60,000 nt of DNA from Membranipora membranacea (lineage: Eukaryota; Bryozoa; Gymnolaemata; Cheilostomatida; Membraniporidae): NCBI GenBank assembly GCA_914767715.1, contig OU612065.1, positions 14,758,001 through 14,818,000 of the forward strand. The letters run 5' to 3'. Of the stretch, positions 21,019 through 34,213 are shown in pieces. Each line of letters starts with the position of its first letter. Within the stretch, counting starts at the first letter, position 1. Made by a program: the position numbers and the translations under genes. The notes beneath the pieces were generated by a model, which was given only the letters and a program-made list of their open reading frames with translations, was not told the DNA's origin and ran no database searches.

Positions 21019-23917
21019 TCAGAGATCATCACATCCATCAGACATAGACAGATCATCATTGTCCTCACTACTTGTATTACACTCCCCTACACCCCTGCGC
21101 TCCTTCCTTTTACTCTTCTTATATGATGAGTAATATCTCTCAAATGATTTATTCTCTGTGAAGTGATAGTCTCTCAGTAGATCATCTTCTTCTGATTCTA
21201 TAATTTAGATAACAAATATTGACCAACTATTTCGCATAAAAAAAATGTCAAAATTACCAGTCTACGATACATTAAACCAGAGTGTGAACAGTTGGAAACT
21301 TAATTAACTGTCACCTGGCTAATATATTACAACCTTCACTTACCTTCAGAACTGGCTAGTCTGACTCTATCAAACCTGAGGACATCGTTAACATCGTCCA
21401 AAGCAGCACCATAAGCCCTATTCTCATCATCTGAGTCTCTAAAGCTCACAAAAGTAAATAACCTTAAAATTATTCAATGGTTACTGGAGTTATCTGCACC
21501 ATTCTTCTCATGACCAAACAAGATGCTTTGGCTATGCACATCCATGGCAATATTGAACTCAAATCTTATCATTGTTTAACCAACTACTGGTAATCTGGAT
21601 TTTGCGGTGAAGGCCAATTAATTGACTGACTGCACACAGCGCTCACAGCATTCGGCACAAACAAAACCAGCCATGCAGCCCAAGAGAAATTCCTGCAAAC
21701 ATAAAACACAGTTTGGTTCCCTTCCAACTCTATTCCAAGCCAAAAAACTGGAGACATCTCACTCCTTAGATTAGATTAGAGAAGATTTAAATGTAGGAGG
21801 TTTTCTTTTCATCTTACAGAACAGAATACTACACAAACTCACCCGTCCTCCTCGTCTGGGTAATCATTTCTCCAGTTATCTTCATCGTTACTATCATCAT
21901 TATCATCCTCATATATCCTGTCGTGTCTGTAGTCAGCAAACTGGGAGTAGTCTTCTCCAAATGCCTCGATACACAGAATATTCTCAAACAACTCAAAACT
22001 TATTGCCCCCTCTTCCCTGTAAAAAACCCATGTTATTAGTGTTATCAATGTACGATGGCGAAATGATGAAAGTTTACAGTTATTAACAGTTATCCAGTTA
22101 ATTGAAGTTTTTGAAATACAAATTGAGCTAAATCATGACATATATGAAAATTATCTCGGTCTGCTCATAGGGAAATGATAAATATCCATACACTCAATAA
22201 TAATTTGTTACTATGTAGCCATCATAGATTAATATCATACTCACCGATCTAAGTAGAATATATCATACACATAACCATCTTCATCCGTCTCCATTGAAGT
22301 ACTATCTCCATTGTTTCCCGGGGTATTTTCAACTTTCACCATCACTTCGCCATTACATACAATATCTTGCTTTCCAGTGTCAAACTGAGGATCTGGCCAC
22401 TTACAAAAACAGGACACATTACATCTATGACTCAACAAAATTAACAGCTAATAAACATTGTTATGTCAGTTATGCCAACACAATCGAAGTCGTCCAAACA
22501 AACAAAAATTAATTATACTCACCTGATCGTCATTGATGACGGCATCAAACAGACAGACATTGTTTGATACAGCTGATGCCCCTTGTATGGCGGACTCTGT
22601 AGCTGTTTTCAGGAGGTCAATATGCTGTTGTCCTATCACAGAATACGCTTTCTTATCTTTAGATTGTCTTGTTGGACCTGGTTGAGATGATCTAGAGTTA
22701 GATTTTTGTGGGTTTCCTGTCTTGTTTTTATCTAGGGCACTGCGTAGATCAGCTTCATTCTAAAAAGCAAAATAAAAATTATTGATATATTATTATGAAA
22801 GAATAATTGACTCTATATTTATCAAGTTCATCAAAATTATTCAGGTTTATCCAAATTGATTGATGAAACAGCGCATATTTTGGTCTTTTTAGAGAACCTG
22901 TCAACCTAAAAGCCGCCAGGAAACATTCATAGGATCTGTTTCAGAAGCCTGTGATCGATCAATTGCCAAAAGTGTACTCTGACTGTTCCTCGCTGAGTTG
23001 AAAGAGGCAGTCAAGAGGTCTCCTTTCCAAATAGCTCACTGCTTGTTGGAACTATATATCTTCAATTGACAATTTGGGAATAAATGTGATTAAAGGAGCG
23101 AGGACTTGAAACGAGTGATGACTAAATAATCTTGGCTTTTTCCAGGGGGTCTTTCAATTAAAAAAGCTGCCTTAGATTCAGGTATATGCCCAGCGGCCAA
23201 TTTTAGTTTTGCAGTGGGGCAGCTGTGACGAGGCTAGACTTCCTACCACTCTGAAACATCGTGTGAAAATTGTCGAGAGCCAACATCTGCCCTGTTTCCT
23301 CACTCAGGCAAAGTGCTGTGTAACTACTTCGGCACTTGACCGAAGTGGACTAGTACAAACTTTACCAGTGGGCCTGTGATTGATTGATCAAGTCAAGGAA
23401 GAGTAAAGCAAAGGCTTTTCCCTAGGGGTAACCTTGCTTTTCCTTATGACCTACTTCTATCTATATTTTACTCCTTCCTGACCTTTGTAAGATCAATCAA
23501 GCTGTGTCTAATAAATATGATATTATACAGGCAGTGAACCAGTGAACAATAATGATGCTGTGTGATTGATCAAAAGAAACACAAGATAAGAAAACCTTGC
23601 ATCATGATCTACTATAAATTCGTGTTTGTAAGATCTTCTACAATTATTACACATAGATTAGTAGACAGCAATAATGATCATGAATGGTTCTATTCTATTG
23701 ATGATTATTATTGTTGAAAAGAAAGACTTATAGTTAGCCAAATAACAATATTACTGATCATCACCTTTGACTTCACTGTTCCTGCCAACCTAAATACTTC
23801 TTTGAGTGTTTCTCCCTCATTGTCTAAGTCTGAACCTTTGGGTCTTTTGCAGGATATGACAATTTTTTCAGTTGGTTCCTCAGTTAGTTTTCTTTTCACT
23901 CTCACCACAGTCGCCAT
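21019..23917 (-). CDS. SLC7A6OS: SLC7A6OS/Iwr1-like RNA polymerase II nuclear import factor
   Basis: Six exons: 23917-23765, 22759-22523, 22399-22245, 22016-21843, 21438-21344 and 21197-21019. Phases agree throughout and give 330 residues. The start ATG has GAAG before it and G after it. The N-terminus MATVVRVKRKLTEEPTEKIV and CKRPKG matches the conserved Iwr1/SLC7A6OS opening, where a basic motif acts as a nuclear signal. Exon 2 has the block YSVIGQQHIDLLKTA. Exons 3-4 hold YVYDIFYLDREEG and the acidic DNWRNDYPDEED typical of the family. Iwr1 binds assembled RNA polymerase II and helps import it into the nucleus (established for yeast Iwr1). The last exon was copied into unit A. AATAAA on this strand is at 20830-20825. 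Confidence 0.9.
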
Positions 23918-24904
23918 CTTCAGAGTGTAATCTACAGCCAATTAGGTGGAAGCTGTGTTAGATTTATTAAAAAAGGGGAGGATAACCCTTGTCTGTAGTG
24001 GCAGTCCAGACCTGGTGAAAGCAGGGAGTTTCAGGCACAAACTCACTGGTGAAAGCAGGGAGGGTGAAAGTCTGGTATGGAATTTTCAGTGGTACCTGGG
24101 GTTTTTGTATAGTTAGTACCCTGATGTGTATAGTTTGTATGATGATGATGAGAAATTTCCAAGAAATGAACCCCTAGTAGTCCTAATCAGTGTTCGTGAT
24201 TTTTTTAATCAGCTGTACTGGGGAGGATGGGGGACTCTCAGTAGGAATGATTTTTGGAGCCAGATCTTCTAGGAAGATTTATGTGCAATTATATCAGCAA
24301 TATCGTTTTTGGCTTATTTGCTTGGAGGGACCTTTTTTGTATACCAAACTTATGTACGCTGGAGGTGGAGTTTGGCTAAAAGTGAATTACTGTTTGCTTT
24401 CAGCTTTTTTTCATGCCTATTTCTGTTCAAGGATAATGGTTGAGATCATTCACATAGCTATGGCAAATTGAAAAATAAATACAAATATAATTGATGTATT
24501 GTGTATTCCACTGAAAAGAGCACCATTGAAATGAAAGCAAAAAAATAAATCGTGTTGTAAATATATGACTGATGTAATGCAAGTACTTTCACAATAGGAG
24601 AGAAAATAAACATTCACAAAGACCCTTATGCATTGAAACATAATAAAAATAAATATGACCCATGACATAACTTCAAACCCGATAGTCATAAGAAAAAGTT
24701 TGTGTAGGACATAGAATTGAAGTCCAAGAGGTAGTTGGGTTTGATTAAACCACAACTAAACAATGGAGGGAAACCCCCTGGCCTAGCGATGCGCACTGCA
24801 CAGTCAAGTTTATCCACTGCATCACATCATTATGCAGAAGAAGCACCTGCTTTTGAGCGTCTCACTAACCATGGGTCGGCTGGACCACCCTTCATACCAG
24901 TTTA
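23918..24904. other. Spacer between ZSWIM2 3' end and SLC7A6OS 5' end
   Basis: No exon, RNA gene or repeat is recognised. It should hold the ZSWIM2 3' UTR and the SLC7A6OS promoter. Confidence 0.5.
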
Positions 24905-27900
24905 CTATGAAAACCTTGTCCCTGTAAGCTCTAACATGGATACATTCTGAGGAACATAATGAGGTTCCCTCGGTTTAGGGCCAGCTTTATTGCTAAGATG
25001 AGGTTTTCGTCTCGCTCCATTTGGTTGCTTGCCTGCAAGACTGCCACTGTGTATAATGTTTCCAATAGTGAGAGAACCAATATTATGTCCTGCTTCATCA
25101 GCTTGCTGAAAACACAAACAAAAATTGAACTGTTTGGGAAAGAAATCGTCTTTAATCTTTCCCGCTAACAATCTAAACAGGTGGTAAAAACAGCAGTTTA
25201 CGAGCTTGTTATCAGCAGAGAGTACACACATACATGTATCTTATTTATTCCATCTTATTTTTACCTGTACACGATCATGTTGTGTGTGGGTCCTCAGGGC
25301 TTTAGCTCTGTGTGCTTGATGAACTCTGTGAACAGTTGGTACTGCAGCCTGTTGCAAAGTATTTGCAGGGCCATTGCCAAGGTAGAGACTAGATACACCT
25401 GCAGGCTGCAAGTGAATGTGAAAAAAAACTGGTATTATAAACTATTATATTACAAAAATCTTCACATTGCTTGCTAAGAAAATGGAGTTGTTCTCTTAAA
25501 ATGTCTGGAGAGGTAACTACCATAGTTAGAGTATCGTGTATGTATAAAATTATTTACATAAAGTCTATGGTAAAATATTATGAGTGATATTACATAGACA
25601 CAGACTCTGACTCACCTGGGCTGTGCTAATACTTGGGGATGACAGATCCTTCATACTTCCACTCAATGTTTGAGCTCTGTTAGCCAACATCATATTGCGT
25701 TTCCTTCTCCGCGCATTCTCTGACTCTAAAAACAAAATTTAAGGAGAAATTGTTAGACTTGAAGAAAAATTGCTCGTGGAAATATTCTATCCAAAAAACC
25801 TTCCTAAACTTGGAAGTATAGATAACCTCTTTTAGAAACCAGAACTTCCTATATGTTGAATGCTGAATGATTTAGAATCAACTAGAATCAATTGCTTAGT
25901 AGATAATTTTGATATCTTTTGTATCTTTTACTCATTTCTGTCATCGCACCAATCAACAAACACCCTAGTTAAACACACTGGATCACTGGCTTTGTTTCCA
26001 AGATTTCAGGGAAACTCTACACTTCTACTAACAAACCTGTATCTGATAGTGTGACACCTTGTTGGTGCAGTCGACTTGGTATTACTGCTGCTGGCCTGGT
26101 ATTCACAGCTCCTGCTGACCCGGTCAGCCTGTTGGATCTCTGCTGCTGTCTCTGGACTAAAGTGCGGTCAGCTTCAGGGGCACGTGTATGTGATATCTGT
26201 GAGGAAATGTAGTCGTGATCTGACATCTCCGCTGCGGGTAGGGCTTCTGCTGCATCCCGAGACTGAATAGCATCAGTGAGTAGAAGACGAGCAAGATTAA
26301 TGCTATCACCATCAGCATGTAGCCCGCTATAAAAATATCAACATCATTTAATATGATCTAAAACACACAAACGCGTTCATGGAAAAAGTAATCTTGTCAT
26401 CCAATTAGAGATGATGAACTGTTGCTGACAATAAATATTTTTTATTTGCATTAAAGCCCGCCACCAAAAACAGTACCTGTAGTTAGTAACATTACTCAGT
26501 ATATTTACTAACGCGACTGACCTGTTATCTGGCTGGATGACTCTTGGTGGAGGTTCTGATACTGTGCTATTAGATCTTTGCTGTCTCCTGTTGTTATTTA
26601 TATCTGCTGAGTGACTGTTATTACTCAACCTCACAATACCTATAACACAATAACTGTACTATTTAATACAACAGCATGGTGATGATTCTTACCTATGTAA
26701 CCTACCATTTTATTGCTTTTGAGCTTTTGAAAATTTAGTTTCCAGTCACTCACTTCTTGCTGTCATTAATGCGAAGGAGGACTATGTACGCAATGTGACA
26801 TCAACAGTTTGTGAATGAATCCGGTCTCAAGAAATAAAGTGAAATTATTAACATTATCATTCTGCCTGTGTTTTGTTATGTAATCCCACACCTAATACAA
26901 GTCATAGAACATTTTTTATGACATCTAACGATCTGCAACCAAAGCATTTGTCCGGAACACATAAATAATCTAACAAAACCCGCCACGATCATTTCATTTT
27001 AAGGACCAAACTATATTAACATTATGCTGATGATGTTTACTGTTTTTTCCTCATATTAAGCACTAGAGAATCAACAATACGACACTTACCAATTCCAGGG
27101 ATCTCAAGACCTTGATGACTACCTTCCCTCTGTACATTTGACCTTTGGTTATCACTAGACTGGTTTGATACTCTCTGAGCTGGTCGACGTCTAGCCTGGG
27201 GAGCCCTCGGATTGGATGACTGTGAGTCACCCGTTAATCTGCTCCATACTACCTGTCCATCTACTGGACATGTAGGGTGTTGATGTAGTAGCCAGTTATC
27301 GATACAGTCTTTGTGGAACTATAATAATAAGTGCCACGGTGTACAACTCTTATTTCATAACTGAAGCATTAAATAACAATCCTTAGTCACCCTCCATAAG
27401 GATTGGTTTTCATACTGCCATACTTGTAAGTTTTAGACATTGCATGGAAAATTCTCCAATTCTGAAAATCTGCTGTGAAAAACATACCTTATGCCTACAT
27501 GGTAGACGTCTGATCTGATCTCCAGCATTATAAGCCCTGAGACAGACACAGCATTGTTCTCCTGGAGCTAAGTACCTACTACCAACTCTCACCCTCTCCA
27601 GGGGGAATCCTTTTATCACAGACTCTGGTATCTCACTCAACTCTTGTGCAGTTGGACTAAAAGACAAACATGGCACCAATAAACAAAATGGTGATAGGGT
27701 CATTTCATTCGGCTGAAACTGCACCTCAAGTTAATTCATTCATAAAGAAATTCGCAGACTGTTTGAACTTTGGCTCATCACAGTTTCAGGTGACTAATGC
27801 AGGATAAAACAAAAATACTGAATCTCACTTGTCAAGCTGCAGCAGAATATCATAATCACCATCACCGATATCTCGGCTCATAAGATTATCGGCCATTGCT

Positions 27901-30900
27901 GAGGGTATAGGAAGTCCATTAGTGATGACTCTCTGTGCTGGTCTCCATCTCTGCCCTGGTGCCTGGAAAACAAGTTTTTAGTTTTATACCATTTTACTTT
28001 ACGTTTTACAGGATCAACATTTATAATAAAGAGATATGGTACTGACAGTCAAAATAAGACTGACATGGTATGATAAGACAACAATCATAATATAATCTCC
28101 TCAGACTCCATGTATAGAAAACATGCAAAAAGAACCATAACATTATTATGCATTTGCAAACACTTTGACAAGGAGGCACAATATTTTGAACTTGTCTTCT
28201 CCTTGAGTATGACGAGACAACTTTGATAAGGGACTCCTGGGTAAGTGCCTGCAGGCAAAACCTTGTGCTGACAGATATGTTTTATCTATGGTATATACTA
28301 AGAAGCTCTAATATAGTAGTGTTGAAAGTGACCTTTAAGCATAAATACATAACAAAAATGTAAGATTGCATCATTATTCAGGATACTTACAGCTCTGAAC
28401 TCAAAAGAGTGATCAGTGTGGGTTGGCGTATTAAAGCATTTTTGACAGAGGTGATATTCATTGCACCTAGTGCACCTGTAATAAGAAAGGAAACAAGTTT
28501 AACAGCCTACATCAAAGTAAAAATTATGGCAGAGTGTATCACATGCGCGCTAATGCTGGGAGAAATAATTCAAAGGAATAAAACTGCAGTAAGAAACGAT
28601 ATATGGAACATTGAGCGTTTTACCTGTAGCATTTTCCCTGGATAGGACTTTGACTGCACACTCTACACAATGTACCATTATGCTCAGTGACTCGTTGTCT
28701 GTATAGCCCTGGTACCACAGTATTTCGGTACTCCTCCCTCAAATACTCAGCGGGTCCAAAATCTTCTCGACAAAACGGACACTTTATCATTTTCTCACCA
28801 GATGATGTTTGGTGCTCCGCCCATATCTTCATACATTTGATGTGAATGCTATTCGCGCAACTGTATCTGCAAAACAATGAAAAATCGTGAACGTGAATAA
28901 TTTTCAATTCAATGCTCTCTTTGCAAAAAATATGAAGCAACATGATATTAGTATGATAAAATTACCGTATGACAGTATAAGCACACAAAAGTTAATAAAT
29001 AACTAACCAACTGCCAAACCAATCGTGTGAGGTTTATTCACAGAGGACAAACGATTGCATTATTTGAGAGATGTCCACAATCTCGATCGAATGTCTCTGT
29101 TACGGCTGTGCCCTCTTAAATAATTTATTTTAAACCAAGCCATGACTCATTTTAGAAAGATTGCCAATGATAGTGACCACCCGCTATATCCAAGAAATGG
29201 TTTTAATACATCAAGAAAATCCTCTCGATGCTGTACCAATTTTAGACCGTTGAAAGCTAAAACTGAAAAACGTGCCAATAGGTATTTTACTTTTCATATG
29301 AATTATTTTAACCAGAGCACCGACCCTTTGTAGTTCAAACTATTGTCAGCATTCAAATATTGGTTAAAATGTTGGTTAAATGTTGGTTGGTTAAAATCGT
29401 AAGTGTTAGTCACTTACCGCATCGTGGTGGCGAAATAGTGTGTGCCTTAAGGGCGAGGCTGCAATGTCTGCGCCGGTTTGCTCTCAGTTTGTAGGCAGGT
29501 CGGAGCACACCTAGGGGTCCAACCACTCCCAGTGGACAGCAGTGGGGTTCGAACGACCTTCAACACTTGAATGGTGAAGAACCAGCGCTCTAACCACTGA
29601 GCCACCTCCTACTCTTATCATGATTACCACAAATGTACAGGAATGTAGAAATAAACATAACATCATCACAGTCACAGCCAAACTTACTTGCAGTAAGTGA
29701 CAGGTTCGCGCTTAGCCAATAGCTCCTCCATACAGATCGGGCAAGTATCATCCTCCCCGATGTCCCTCTGCTCCAGAGCAGGACGACCATCAGGAGCCTT
29801 AGGAGCACTAGCAGGTGCCTGTCTGGCTGTATCAGGTCTATTTCTGAAATCAGAAGTTTATTGTGGCACTACAGGTGAGATTATTGAACTCATCATTTAT
29901 TTTCAAATGAGTCAAATGTTTCTAGTGGTTAAATGTGGTGCTAGAGGCACAACAATCAAGTCCTAATGAACATTTCCCACACTAAAAATTGTTTGTAGCA
30001 ATATAATAATTCCTGCATTTAAGCTTGCCAACTTTTACGATTTTTTAGTTCTACTCAACTAAGCAACGAAATTCAATGCCTGCAAAATGAATATCACCAC
30101 AAGTAACTCTCTCACTTCAGATTACCAACAGTGAACAAACAAGAGATATCCAGAAGCCAGAGTGAAATCCAGTATAATGAAGTGTCAGAGCCCATCTTCA
30201 TCCCTAGCCATAGCGGAACCAACTTATTGTATAGACAATTACTAACCTTGTAGCTCTTCTATTAGCTTCTCCTCTTAATATATCATTAATCTCTCTCTCA
30301 ACTAATCCTAATTGCCAGCTAATTGGATCCTCTCTCGGTATTTTGAATTTTTTTAGTAATAGCCAGCATAAATGTTTACAAAGATCCTTCTCTTTGCGGA
30401 ATCCCGGACATGTGCAGCTGTGGGGATCGCCAATAAATACCTGCAAGATAAGTATGTTGATCTTGATGAGTAAAGATTCAGATATTTCTTACATGGCTAT
30501 GAGATGAGTTTGCTCCCTCTGTTAATACGGAGCAATAACGTAAAAGATGTGTATCAAGTTGCCGCGCGGCACCTCAATACCCGAAGTACTCTGTCACCAC
30601 AGAGGAAACAAACTTGATCCAGAGCTGAGCCAAGTACCATTTAGTGAAGATTATCCTCAATATACAGGCAGTACCCAAGAAGTTCTCTCTTACTCCATGC
30701 AGTACCTATTGTATTATCTTGCTCTGTATATTCTATTAATCACATCATAACTGACCATATATTACTATCATCCTTTGCTAATTTTTTTGTAGAGTGCCAG
30801 GGAGAAAATTCTGATATTAAAAAATTGCACCAAATGGGTGATCAAAAAATTCAAGAAACTAAACTGAAATGAAGACATACCTTTACTGGCTTAGATTCTC

Positions 30901-31030
30901 CTTCTTCTTTCAACAGAAACCCTGTAGGTCCAACCTCTCTTACTATGTATATAGTAGCTTCTAAACCCTGGTCCTGCCTCCATGACACAGTGTCACTAAC
31001 AGTCCTTCTCCATTGTGAGACCCTAGCCAT
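24905..31030 (-). CDS. ZSWIM2: ZSWIM2-like E3 ubiquitin ligase (SWIM, RING, ZZ, RING)
   Basis: Thirteen exons: 31030-30881, 30440-30247, 29843-29688, 28866-28624, 28475-28391, 27962-27829, 27656-27488, 27318-27090, 26639-26522, 26326-26037, 25725-25616, 25405-25265 and 25105-24905. Lengths and phases add to 739 residues (human about 630). Domains in order: N-terminus with WRQDQGLEATIY and EVGPTGFLL; SWIM finger CTC…CKHLCW (about 57-80); RING DTCPICMEELL…CANSIHIKC…CPFC; ZZ finger CTRCNEYHLCQKCF; second RING CCVCLRAY…CRHKFHKDC…CPVD; then a long Gln/Ser/Arg-rich tail ending TGTRFS. ZSWIM2 is described in mammals as a testis-enriched ubiquitin ligase. The metal ligands of all fingers appear intact. 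The extended tail is more diverged, so small exon-border errors are likeliest there. Confidence 0.92.
29440..29613 (-). mobile_element. tRNA-derived SINE (copy 3, in ZSWIM2 intron 3)
   Basis: Same architecture: head AGTAGGAGGTGGCTCAGTGG with B box GTTCGAACCCC, body CCTAGGTGTGCTCCGACCTG plus CAAACTGAGAGCAAACCGG, then CCTTAAGGCAC. The head has diverged more than the body. It lies in the same orientation as the host gene, inside an intron. Confidence 0.8.
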
Positions 31031-32171
31031 TTTATATGCACTATTTCAGCATCAAATCATAGAACAGGCATATCTAACTATACTTTTTTTTCTAAGAAAT
31101 CTCCTTCAATGTTATTTTCCTATTGCCTTTACAGGAACTCCAAGGAAGCTTTGGTGGTTACTAAGCTCAACATTGGTAGATTACGAGGAATTAATTATTT
31201 CTGCGGATTGCATCTCCCTACTATTCAGTGCAGTCCATACATTGCTAGTTGCTAGGCAATAAGTCAAGCTCAAAAGTCTTGCCTGTAAACTTCTCTTTTG
31301 AATGAAAGTTTAATGATTTTAATTGCTCACAGGTGAGTTTGATCAAACCAGGTAATTGTAATTGATTACAGGGTCATTGAACTATTGGGGGCAATATTCG
31401 TGACACTATTTTTAAAGGTATCTCTCGATGATGAGACAATATTCTCAACATAACCTATCACTTTCAACAGACTGAGTCTACATTATTTTCATCAATTGTC
31501 AATTAAGAGATTTTTTTAGAGATTTGTTTGGCACTTGATGATGACATGTGATGAAGACCATGGAAAGCTCTGACTCCATGAGGAATGAATACATGGAAGT
31601 TCATTGGTCTGATGTAGTGAGCAATATTCAATTCAGTTGACTTGACCGGGGTAACACAGAAACACCCTAGGTTAGGTATCTCTCTTTCAACAGGCCAAAA
31701 TATATGCTGATCAGAATAAATTGTTAACGCTTTAGGCACAGGACCTCTTGTTAGGCCTGCTTCCTCATAAATGAGAAATTTAACATCAATTTTTGTCAAT
31801 ATAAGTCGGCTGCCAGTATAAGGGCAGGAATCACTACGAAAGGTATTTCAATAAGAATCACCAGAAATAGCGGTTCAGACTACCAGATCTAATCTGCATC
31901 TGATCACCATATTTTCCCGGTCAAGTCCTCGCTTAGTCGAAATTGACAATTATTTATCTGACCAAGTGCCTATGGCACATTAAGGTAATTCCAGTAGGAG
32001 GCTTAGAATTTATATAAATAAGTTGTGAAGCATATCAGCATGGGAACCCTGGCTAGATGATGCAGTGGTGATTTTGGTGTAATGAGTACGATACAACATC
32101 TTGATATTTATCGATACCAATAATACTGGAAATTATTAAAGTATGTTTAATTTGATAGGTGAATCAGTAAG
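31031..32171. promoter_or_regulatory. Divergent promoter region between ZSWIM2 and DYNLT5
   Basis: The two start codons are 1.1 kb apart and face away from each other. A near-match to the RFX X-box, GTTGCTAGGCAAT, lies at 31248-31260. One 98-codon open frame (31799-31503, reverse) shows no recognisable domain. No repeat is recognised. Confidence 0.5.
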
Positions 32172-33285
32172 ATGTCGGATCGTGAGCTTGCCAAAGAGAA
32201 AGCAGCAAGGCTACTGAAGAAACGAGGAAGCCAATCTACTATAAATAGTGAGGTTATACACAAAGTTCAACACCATGCTGGTCAGCAAAGGAAGTATGGA
32301 GGGTGAGTACAAAACAGATCTATATGTTAGGACACTGATCTCCCATGAGCTATAATCGCTCAGCGAGTTTCCTCACTTAGCCCGCTACAATGATGACAGT
32401 TTCTTTGTAAGATAACAATCTTAACTTGAGACTAATAATTTCTGTCTGTACACAGTACAAGCCAATGTTGAAGATTGAACAGCAAGCACAATAAACGATT
32501 GTCAACAAATGCAGTTATTCGTTCACAGATCGATGAGCACAGTTTCCTATCAAGATGAGCCGGCACATGAAGATGTTAAATCACACGTCAAATTTGAGAA
32601 CACATTCCAGCTGACAGCACAAAAGAAATTCCCCGATTCAGCTGTACAAAATATTATAAGAGATGTTCTAGAAAGTTACTTAGTGGATCAGCCATATGAG
32701 CCTGATATCTGCCGCCAGATGACCAAAACGCTATCTGAGGTAAGAAATTAAAGTATGTGAATTTTAAACCGTTTTTGCGGGTGCAACTATTTTTCCTACA
32801 GTGTGCGCCTCTCCATTGGTACACACGTTGTCCTTATTATAAAACACTGAAAAATTGTTGTCAAATTTAACTGACCCAACAAACATGTGCGTAACTGTAT
32901 GGGACATCCTATTACTAGAATATTTATCTTTACTTAGTTTAAGTGCTCAAACTTTATAAGAGTTGCCGGTACTGGCAATTAGTTGCCTACATAATGAAAT
33001 GCCGATTAAAAAAAACATGTCCAAAACATTTCAAGATAACATTGTTATCTGTAAGCAGCAACATCTCATTTCTATTATCAGGTGGTGAAGGCAAGAGTGA
33101 AGGAACTGCAAATACCGAGATTCAAGGTTATAACACTGATAACCATTGGCTCCACAAACGAGCAGGGTATGACAGTAGGCAGCAGGTGTCTATGGGATGC
33201 CAGTGTTGACACATTCTCAAGCTTTGAATTTAAAAACAAGCACTTGTTTGCAGTTGGCACTGTCTATGGTATCTACGCAGAATGA
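32172..33285 (+). CDS. DYNLT5: Dynein light chain Tctex-type 5 (TCTEX1D1) homologue
   Basis: Exons 32172-32302, 32529-32739 and 33082-33285 give 181 residues (human 179). The N-terminus MSDRELAKEKAARLLKKRGS and the link SMSTVSYQDEP match DYNLT5-type proteins. From about residue 62 the Tctex1 fold follows: ENTFQLTAQKKFP, then CRQMTKTLSEVVKARVKELQ, IGSRCLWD-type GSRCLWDASVDTFSSFEF and the terminal strand VGTVYGIYAE. Tctex-type chains bind dynein intermediate chains and cargo. Splice sites are GTGAGT/CACAG and GTAAGA/TATCAG. A possible AATAAA is at 33642-33647. It lies head-to-head with ZSWIM2 and convergent with PUS3. Confidence 0.92.
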
Positions 33286-34213
33286 TAATATCTATGGCTA
33301 ATTGTTATGCAGATCCCTGGCTGGATGTATGTTATCATTTATATGGCCTAGCTAGTACAACAAGCAATCTGACAGGATTTTACCTGCACATAGCAAGACG
33401 TTTGTATTTTTACTATCATCATAGTCTAAACTAAACTGGAGTTAAACTTTTCTATTTTGCAATACATTTTTCCACTGGAGCTGATGGGAATATTTTGTCA
33501 GTTTTACTAGTCTGCCTTTTTATCTTTTTGTTCCCCATGTATATTGTTTCTTTTTACTTTCCGTGTAACTGATTGACAGGTCATGTCAATTTAGGTTAGA
33601 TGATACAGCGCAAACACAGAATATTACATTGTTAAAACCCAAATAAAACTAAAATATGAAAATCGGTCCTGTTTAAATTCCTAATTCCTTTATAACATTA
33701 TGATTCAATTCACCAGATGGGTCATAAGACATATTGCATAAGAAATCTAACTTCCTTTACCTCAGTTGAATCAATAAGAAGTAAAGATTCCCATTCCCAA
33801 TAAATGTGCTGTGAAGTTATCTTCTCTGGTCAAAAAAGGAGGCAATTTATTGAAAAGGACCGTGACAGCAGGCAGTTAGGGACATACTCACTGGTGACAG
33901 CATAGCATGCCATAGTACTGGATGTATGTATGTATGTATTGATTAATGTCACTGTAACTTGGCTTTTACCATGAATGTTCTTAAAAATCACAATATAATC
34001 TAAGAGTTGTCAACTCGTTGCAATAACCTTTTTTGCTGCACTAATAACATAAAAGTGTAATTAAGAATATCTGAGAAAAATTTACTTTGCCAGTACTTTC
34101 TAGGTGAGGCCCATCAATTACTGAAATGTAATAAGAAAGCTAAGTAACAAAATTTCATAAAAACAAAATCAACTCTATTGTATTTAGAATCACATTGTAC
34201 TACTCACTTACAG
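33286..34213. other. Convergent 3' UTR region of DYNLT5 and PUS3
   Basis: No exon is seen. It contains poly(A) candidates for both genes and a short TGTA run near 33924-33940. Confidence 0.5.

Larger units (their letters stand above)
17363..21207. repeat. Tandem duplication, unit B (3.8 kb)
   Basis: Second copy, directly abutting unit A. Its right end is inside intron 5/exon 6 of the intact SLC7A6OS gene, which shows that this end is ancestral and that unit A was copied from it. It carries the intact transporter gene. Confidence 0.9.

Noticed and set aside
31503-31799. 98-residue reverse-strand frame between ZSWIM2 and DYNLT5
   Set aside because: No recognisable domain, no splice context and no homologue recalled; it may be chance.
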